From NCBI GenBank assembly GCA_022376925.1, contig JAIOJX010000032.1, positions 115,855,979 through 115,919,978 on the forward strand: a stretch of 64,000 nucleotides of DNA. Reading direction: 5' to 3'. The position numbers were made by a program, and so were the translations under genes. A model generated the notes under the pieces. It worked only from the letters and a program-made list of their open reading frames with translations. It was not told the DNA's origin and searched no databases. Position 1 is the first letter of the stretch, and the number at the start of each line of letters is the position of its first letter. Origin of the DNA: Tragulus kanchil. Taxonomy: Eukaryota > Chordata > Mammalia > Artiodactyla > Tragulidae. Shown here piece by piece: positions 56,846-64,000 of this stretch.

Positions 56846-57202
56846 AAATAAAAAAGTCAGGCAACAAAGTAATTAGTCTTATGATATATGCCTGTTGCTG
56901 ATTCAATGCTTAACAAAGTGTGTCTTCCTTTGGTATTTGCTCTTCTGGGCCAGTTTCACAAGTTTGACCAGCCAGTGTACTGGTGCTTGGAAGCATTCCT
57001 GTCACCTGAGTGGAGTCCCCCACTCAAGGCACAAGGTGGGCTGGGGGAGGGGGTGGGGTTACAGTGTCAGGCCCAGGCAGTGTTTAGGGCCAGGCAAACT
57101 GGGTGATTAGAAATAGGTTTTTCTCAAGGACGTTATATTTTTAAAGAACTTTGGAAGACTATATAATAAAACTTATAAATGCTAAATAAAGTGTTACAGA
57201 AG

Positions 57203-57547
57203 ACTCTTGAGAGTTCCTTGGACTACACGGAGATCAAACCAGTCAGTCCTAAAGGAAATCAACCCTGAATATTCACTGGAAGGACTAATGTTGAAGCTGA
57301 AGCTCCAATATTTTGTCCACTTGATACGAAGAGATGACTCATTGGAAAAGACCCTGATGCTATGGAAAAATACAAGGCAGAGGAAGAAGGGGATGACAGA
57401 GGATGAGGTGGTTGGATGGCACTACTGAGTCAATGAACATTGGTCTGGGCAAGTTCCGGGAGATGGTGAAGGACAGGGAAGCCTGGTGTGCTGCAGTCCA
57501 TGGGGTCGCAAAGAGTCGAACACGATTGAGCCACTGAACTGAACTGA
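57203..57547 (+). mobile_element. ART2/BovB-derived element; diverged second copy 58343-58687
   Basis: AGACTCTTGAGAGTTCCTTG, GAAGACTCATTGGAAAAG-type text, GGGGTCGCAAAGAGTCGAAC and GAACTGAACTGA are the artiodactyl ART2 repeat. The two copies differ far more than their flanks. Confidence 0.85.
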
Positions 57548-57689
57548 TCCTTTAGTGTCAGAGGCTTGTGACCATTGTTCATTGAAGTTACACAGGACAT
57601 GTGCCTCTTACACAGCATAAGAGCAGAAACTACTCTTCGTGTTGACTCAGCAAAGGCACAAGATTCTAGAGTTTAAAAGTTGTAGTGTT

Positions 57690-57906
57690 TCTGAAAGAAA
57701 CACCTGTACCCCAATGTTCATTGCAGCTCTCTATATAATAGCTAGAACATGGAAGCAACCTAAGATGCTCATCGAATGAATGGATCCAAAAGCTCTGGTA
57801 CATATATACAATGGAATACTACACAGCTGTAAAGAGAAATGCAGAAGAATCAGCCCTAATGAGGTGGCTGAACGATCCTAAAAGAATCGTCAAAAGAGAA
57901 GGACAG
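57690..57906 (+). mobile_element. L1 3' end; fuller copies 58830-59692 and 59980-60838
   Basis: CACCTGTACCCCAATGTTCA, ATGGAAGCAACCTAAGATGC, ATATATACAATGGAATACTA, then the L1 3' UTR ending near 59692 and 60838. In the fuller copies a SINE is inserted with GAGAAGGACA on both sides. Confidence 0.82.
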
Positions 57907-58711
57907 GGCTTCCAGTCACCTCAGCTAGAAAGCCTGAGTACAGCAACAAAGACTCCACCACAGCCAAAAATAAATAAATCTTAAAAAAATAAAAAAGTCA
58001 GGCAACAAAGTAATTAGTCTTATGATATATGCCTGTTGCTGATTCAATGCTTAACAAAGTGTGTCTTCCTTTGGTATTTGCTCTTCTGGGCCAGTTTCAC
58101 AAGTTTGACCAGCCAGTGTACTGGTGCTTGGAAGCATTCCTGTCACCTGAGTGGAGTCCCCCACTCAAGGCACAAGGTGGGCTGGGGGAGGGGGTGGGGT
58201 TACAGTGTCAGGCCCAGGCAGTGTTTAGGGCCAGGCAAACTGGGTGATTAGAAATAGGTTTTTCTCAAGGACGTTATATTTTTAAAGAACTTTGGAAGAC
58301 TATATAATAAAACTTATAAATGCTAAATAAAGTGTTACAGAAGACTGTTGAGAGTTCCTTGGACTGCAAGGATATCAAACCAGTCAGTCCTAAAGAAAAT
58401 CAGCCCTGAATAGTCACTGGAAGGACTAATGTTGAAGCTGAAAAGCCAATATTTGGCCATCTGATATGAAGAGAAGACTCATTGGAAAAGGCCCTGATGC
58501 TGGGAAAAAATATAAGGCAGAAAGAGAAGGGGACAACAGAGGATGAGGTGGTTGGATGGCATCACTGAGTCAATGAACATTGGTCTGGGCAAGTTCCGGG
58601 AGATGGTGAAGGACAGGGAAGCCTGGTGTGCTGCAGTCCATGGGGTCGCAAAGAGTCGAACACGATTGAGCCACTGAACTGAACTGATCCTTTAGTGTCA
58701 GAGGCTTGTGA

Positions 58712-61010
58712 CCATTGTTCATTGAAGTTACACAGGACATGTGCCTCTTACACAGCATAAGAGCAGAAACTACTCTTCGTGTTGACTCAGCAAAGGCACA
58801 AGATTCTAGAGTTTAAAAGTTGTAGTGTTTCTGAAAGAAACACCTGTACCCCAATGTTCATTGCAGCTCTCTATATAATAGCTAGAACATGGAAGCAACC
58901 TAAGATGCTCATCGACGAATGAATGGATCCAAAAGCTCTGGTACATATATACAATGGAATACTACACAGCTGTAAAGAGAAATGCAGAAGAATCAGCCCT
59001 AATGAGGTGGCTGGATCTAGAACGTATCCTAAAAAGTGAAGTCAGTCAAAAAGAGAAGGACAGGGCTTCCCTTGTGGTCCAGTGGGTAAAGAGTCTGCCT
59101 TGCAGTGCAAGGGGCGCTGGTTCGATCCCTGGCCCAGGAAGATCCCACGTGCCATGGAGCAGCTGGGCCAGTGTGTCCAATTACCAGCCAGTGCTCTGGA
59201 GTGCATGCACCCAGAGCCGGTGCTCTGCAATGAGAGAGGCCACTGCAATGGGAGGCCCACAGGGGCCAACAAATAAAGAAAGATGAAAATAAATATATAA
59301 AACCAATAAAAGAGGCCAAAATTTAAAAAAAAGAGAGAAGGACAAGTACAATATACTAACATATATATATGGAATCTACTAGGATGGTGATGATGGCACA
59401 TGCAGTGAAGCGATGGAGAAACAGACATGGACAGTGGACATATGGGCATTGTGGGGAAGGAACAGTGGGTGGGAGGCGTAAAGGAAGTAGCATGAAGGCC
59501 TGTAATATCATATGTGAAGAAAATAGCTATAGTCATTGTTCTGTGAGAAAAGGGGATCCTGCAGGGGTGCTGTATGATGGTCTGGAGGGGTGGGATGAGG
59601 GGGATATACATATGACTAATCTGGGAACATACATATCTGTAAACAACAAAACTCTGTAAAAGTTAAAAGTAAAATAAAAGCTCGAAAAAAAAGGTCCTAG
59701 TGTTCTTTAAAAATTAATTAATGTTTTTGGCTGTGCTGGGTTTTTGTTGCTATGCGCAGGTTTTCTCTAGTTGTGGCGAGCAGGGGCTACTTCCTAGTTG
59801 CAGTGTCTGGGTTTCTCCTCGGGTGGCTTCTCTTGTGGCTCCGGGCTCTTGAGCACAGGCTCCATTGTTCATTGAAGTTACACAGGACATGTGCCTCTTA
59901 CACAGCATAAGAGCAGAAACTACTCTTCGTGTTGACTCAGCAAAGGCACAAGATTCTAGAGTTTAAAAGTTGTAGTGTTTCTGAAAGAAACACCTGTACC
60001 CCAATGTTCATTGCAGCTCTCTATATAATAGCTAGAACATGGAAGCAACCTAAGATGCTCATCGACGAATGAATGGATCCAAAAGCTCTGGTACATATAT
60101 ACAATGGAATACTACACAGCTGTAAAGAGAAATGCAGAAGAATCAGCCCTAATGAGGTGGCTGGATCTAGAACGTATCCTAAAAAGTGAAGTCAGTCAAA
60201 AAGAGAAGGACAGGGCTTCCCTTGTGGTCCAGTGGGTAAAGAGTCTGCCTTGCAGTGCAAGGGGCGCTGGTTCGATCCCTGGCCCAGGAAGATCCCACGT
60301 GCCATGGAGCAGCTGGGCCAGTGTGTCCAATTACCAGCCAGTGCTCTGGAGTGCATGCACCCAGAGCCGGTGCTCTGCAATGAGAGAGGCCACTGCAATG
60401 GGAGGCCCACAGGGGCCAACAAATAAAGAAAGATGAAAATAAATATATAAAACCAATAAAAGAGGCCAAAATTTAAAAAAGAGAAGAACAAGTACAATAT
60501 ACTAACATATATATATGGAATCTAGTAGGATGGTGATGATGGCACACGCAGTGAAGCGATGGAGAAACAGACATGGACAGTGGACATATGGACACTGTGG
60601 GGAAGGAACAGTGGGTGGGAGGCGTAAAGGAAGTAGCATGAAGGCCTGTAATATCATATGTGAAGAAAATAGCTATAGTCATTGTTCTGTGAGAAAAGGG
60701 GATCCTGCAGGGGTGCTGTATGATGGTCTGGAGGGGTGGGATGAGGGGGATATACATATGACTAATCTGGGAACATACATATCTGTAAACAACAAAACTC
60801 TGTAAAAGTTAAAAGTAAAATAAAAGCTCGAAAAAAAAGGTCCTAGTGTTCTTTAAAAATTAATTAATGTTTTTGGCTGTGCTGGGTTTTTGTTGCTATG
60901 CGCAGGTTTTCTCTAGTTGTGGCGAGCAGGGGCTACTTCCTAGTTGCAGTGTCTGGGTTTCTCCTCGGGTGGCTTCTCTTGTGGCTCCCGGGCTCTTGAG
61001 CACAGGCTCC
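58712..61010. repeat. Direct duplication 16 (unit 1150 bp)
   Basis: 58712-59861 is repeated at 59862-61010. It overlaps duplication 15, so 57572-57907 occurs three times. The junction lies inside a minus-strand SINE. Confidence 0.95.
59062..59335 (+). mobile_element. CHR-type SINE inside L1; second copy 60212-60480
   Basis: GGGCTTCCCTTGTGGTCCAG head, AGTGCTCTGGAGTGCATGCA core, AAAAGAGGCCAAAATTT tail. The right copy lost part of the tail and TSD (AAAAAAGAGAAGAAC). Confidence 0.87.
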
Positions 61011-61137
61011 ATAGTGGTGGCACGTGGGCTTAGTTGCCTTCTGTCATGTGGAATCTTCTCGGACCAGGGATTGAACTGGTGTTCTCTGCATTGGCTAGTA
61101 GATTCTTAGTCACTGGACTACTACTAGTGAAGTCCCT
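60845..61137 (-). mobile_element. CHR-2-type SINE, minus; truncated copy 59695-59861
   Basis: AATTAATGTTTTTGGCTGTG, GGATTGAACTGGTGTTCTCT, CACTGGACTACTACTAGTGA, AGTCCCT. Complete only in the right arm of duplication 16. Confidence 0.8.
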
Positions 61138-61374
61138 GTAGTTTTAAAAATTAGATCTCTTAGTATTTGCCTGGCCCTGTGAAGGGCATGAAGCAGAGAA
61201 AACATAATTTTAAAAAATATGTTTTATTGTAATAATAATGATCTTGTCTCTCCTGGAGTTTTGTCTGCTGCTTGACAACGGTAAAAATAAAGAAGCAAGT
61301 CTTGCTGTCATAATACTGGAGAGACAGGAGAGTGTGGTGGTGAGGAGACAGGAGCAAGAGTCTGATTGCCTGGG

Positions 61375-61640
61375 TCTGACCCACAAGCTTTCCCACTTAA
61401 CAGCTTTAAGACTCTGGACAGGCTAATTGCTCTGTGCATCAGTTTCCTCATCTGTAAACTGGGGATGATAAAAGTACATATTTCTTGGAGTTATTCTGAG
61501 GATCGCAGGAAGTGATCCTCAGAACAAGCTTAGAACAGTGCCCGGCACACAGTCACCGTCAGTCACTAGTAGCGATTGCCGGCAGTTATCACTGTCACCA
61601 CATCCGCTGCGCCAAAGTCTAGGACGGCAGGGCTCGGTTT
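61375..61640 (+). mobile_element. MIR element; right part repeated from 62650
   Basis: TGCATCAGTTTCCTCATCTG, TAAACTGGGGATGATAAAAG and AACAGTGCCCGGCACACAGT are typical MIR. Confidence 0.8.
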
Positions 61641-61949
61641 CTTTGTCACTGTATACACCGAGCTCAGCCTAGTGACTGTTCTTGTTGAACAAGTAAATAA
61701 CTGAATGAAAAATTTAAGTTATTTGAAAGTAAGCCAATGAAGTACATTATCAAAAAAGTGAAAAGATGACAATGGAACGGGAGAAACCATTCTAGTATCC
61801 AGGATATATAAAGCTCCCTTACAATTCAACAACAAAAAGCCAAACAACACAATTTTTAAAACAAGTACAGTGAAGCCCCTTCACTGTTCACCTTAAACTA
61901 TCACAAAATTCTTAATTGGCTATACCCCAATATAAAATGTTGTTGGTGT

Positions 61950-62648
61950 TAAAAAAATAAAAATTAAAAAAACAGAGCATAGGACTTGAATAGATATTTC
62001 TCCAAGGAAGAAACGTCAATGGACAACCAGCACGTGAAAAGATGTTCAACATCTTTCGTCATTAGGAAAATCCAAATCAAAATCACAATGAGGGGCTTCC
62101 CTGGTGGTCCAGTGGATAAGGACACCACCTTGCAGTGCAAGGGGCACCGGTTCGATTCCTGGCCTGGGAAGATCCCATGTGCCGCGGAGCGGCTAGACCC
62201 GTGTGTCCAATTACTGAGCCAGAGCTCTGGAGCGCATCTGCCCAGAGCCGGTGCTCTGCGACAACAGAGGCCACTGTGATGGGAGGCCCACATGGGCCAA
62301 AGAGCAAAGATGGATGAAAATGGATAAATGAAAGACCAACAGAAGTGGTCCGCCTGTCCCCCTCCCTCCCCAACCCGCTCCCCCCAAAATAAATAAATAA
62401 ATATTAAAAAAAAAAGTCACAATGAGGCACCACTCCTCCACACCCACTAGGACGGTGTTATATATACATAAAAAGGACAACGAGTATGGGCAAACATAGG
62501 GAGACATTGGAACGCATACATTGCCGGTGGAAATGTAAAATGATTCAATTGCTGTGGAAAACAATTTGGGAGTTCCTTAAAAGGTACCATTCCATGGCAA
62601 TTTTGCTTCTAGGTATACACCCCAAAGAACTACAAATAGGTACTCAAA
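61950..62648 (+). mobile_element. L1 ORF2 3' fragment with a SINE; second copy 63050-63895
   Basis: AGATATTTCTCCAAGGAAGA, GAAAAGATGTTCAACATC, then (after the SINE) GCACCACTCCTCCACACCCA, ATACACCCCAAAGAACTAC. The right copy continues to AATGGAATATTATTCATCCA near 63870. Confidence 0.82.
62093..62415 (+). mobile_element. CHR-type SINE in L1 with TSD; second copy 63193-63515
   Basis: TCACAATGAGG precedes and follows the element (62083-62093 and 62416-62426). Palindrome core is mutated (GCGCATCTGCCC). Confidence 0.9.
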
Positions 62649-63899
62649 TACAGTCACGTCAGTCACTAGTAGCGATTGCCGGCAGTTATCACTGTCACCA
62701 CATCCGCTGCGCCAAAGTCTAGGACGGCAGGGCTCGGTTTCTTTGTCACTGTATACACCGAGCTCAGCCTAGTGACTGTTCTTGTTGAACAAGTAAATAA
62801 CTGAATGAAAAATTTAAGTTATTTGAAAGTAAGCCAATGAAGTACATTATCAAAAAAGTGAAAAGATGACAATGGAACGGGAGAAACCATTCTAGTATCC
62901 AGGATATATAAAGCTCCCTTACAATTCAACAACAAAAAGCCAAACAACACAATTTTTAAAACAAGTACAGTGAAGCCCCTTCACTGTTCACCTTAAACTA
63001 TCACAAAATTCTTAATTGGCTATACCCCAATATAAAATGTTGTTGGTGTTAAAAAAATAAAAATTAAAAAAACAGAGCATAGGACTTGAATAGATATTTC
63101 TCCAAGGAAGAAACGTCAATGGACAACCAGCACGTGAAAAGATGTTCAACATCTTTCGTCATTAGGAAAATCCAAATCAAAATCACAATGAGGGGCTTCC
63201 CTGGTGGTCCAGTGGATAAGGACACCACCTTGCAGTGCAAGGGGCACCGGTTCGATTCCTGGCCTGGGAAGATCCCATGTGCCGCGGAGCGGCTGGACCT
63301 ATGTGTCCAATTACTGAGCCAGAGCTCTGGAGCGCATCTGCCCAGAGCCGGTGCTCTGCGACAACAGAGGCCACTGTGATGGGAGGCCCACATGGGCCAA
63401 AGAGCAAAGATGGATGAAAATGGATAAATGAAAGACCAACAGAAGTGGTCCGCCTGTCCCCCTCCCTCCCCAACCCGCTCCCCCCAAAATAAATAAATAA
63501 ATATTAAAAAAAAAAGTCACAATGAGGCACCACTCCTCCACACCCACTAGGACGGTGTTATATATACATAAAAAGGACAACGAGTATGGGCAAACATAGG
63601 GAGACATTGGAACGCATACATTGCCGGTGGAAATGTAAAATGATTCAATTGCTGTGGAAAACAATTTGGGAGTTCCTTAAAAGGTACCATTCCATGGCAA
63701 TTTTGCTTCTAGGTATACACCCCAAAGAACTACAAATAGGTACTCAAATACATGGGCATATATGTTCACAGCAGTACTAGTCACAATAGCCAAAAGGTGG
63801 AAACAGCCCAGATGTCCACAAGCAGTTGAATGAAGAGACAATTGTGGTATGTATCCATACAATGGAATATTATTCATCCATAGAAGAGAACAAAGTACT

Positions 63900-64000
63900 G
63901 GGATTCCCTGATGGTTCAGTGGTTAGAACTTGGCACTTTCAACCCCTGGGTTCAGTCCCTGGTGAGGAGAACTAAGATCCTGCAGGCCATGAGTCACAGT
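63900..64000 (+). mobile_element. Short tRNA-Glu SINE, cut by the window edge
   Basis: GGGATTCCCTGATGGTTCAG head, GAACTAAGATCCTGCAGGCC. The tail lies beyond 64000. Confidence 0.8.

Larger units (their letters stand above)
56769..59062. repeat. Direct duplication 15 (unit ~1141 bp)
   Basis: 56769-57911 is repeated from 57912. The junction cuts a SINE head (GGGCTTCC). The left copy is scrambled before the junction (about 57870-57900). The ART2 part differs by roughly 10% while its flanks are identical. Confidence 0.93.
61550..63750. repeat. Direct duplication 17 (unit ~1100 bp)
   Basis: 61550-62649 is repeated from 62650. It carries part of a MIR and an L1 fragment with an embedded SINE. A few substitutions in the SINE distinguish the copies (for example 62190-62200). 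Confidence 0.95.

Overview
The window is mammalian nuclear DNA from a ruminant artiodactyl. The signs are tRNA-Glu-derived SINEs (CHR-type and Bov-tA), an ART2/BovB-derived element, artiodactyl L1 3' ends, ruminant-type LTRs, older MIR and MER5A-like elements, and genes split into short exons with GT-AG introns. There is no bacterial or phage gene organisation. The genes match the interval I recall at human 1p34.1 (ARMH1 - U5 snRNA - KIF2C). Family and gene names rest on recalled protein and repeat sequences, not on searches.

Layout. Positions 504-20690 (minus strand) hold the 5' half of KIF2C (MCAK, a kinesin-13 microtubule depolymerase). Thirteen coding exons encode 406 codons, ending inside the motor domain; the rest of the gene lies to the left of the window. 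A CpG-rich promoter sits at about 20.69-21.05 kb. From 21 to 49.5 kb is intergenic DNA made mostly of SINEs, L1 ends and LTRs. It contains a complete-looking U5 snRNA gene (40774-40890, plus strand) with DSE, PSE and 3' box, a TRAF4 retropseudogene (about 31.85-33.35 kb) split by SINEs, and a MARCKSL1 retropseudogene (39.23-40.38 kb). Positions 49.49-52.06 kb (minus strand) hold the last six coding exons of ARMH1 with its poly(A) signal. From 52.1 to 64 kb there are repeats and probable ARMH1 intron.

The dominant oddity is structural. Seventeen head-to-tail direct duplications, almost all of 1.08-1.18 kb (one 1.36 kb), occur across the window and account for about 19 kb. They duplicate KIF2C exons 1, 2, 5, 6, 7 (three versions) and part of 8, and five ARMH1 exons. 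In several pairs one copy has an intact reading frame while the other has a stop, a 1-base deletion or a cluster of substitutions. Many junctions carry a few bases of microhomology, some carry 12-35 bases of unmatched sequence at the end of the left copy, and several fall inside SINEs. I read these as uncollapsed contig-end overlaps (false duplications in the assembly), not biology; read depth across the junctions would decide. Collapsed, the locus would be about 45 kb.

I found no new multi-gene system. The items most worth following are the duplication pattern, the U5 gene, a SINE subfamily with a strong internal palindrome, and one unassigned open stretch behind a good splice acceptor at 24.1 kb.
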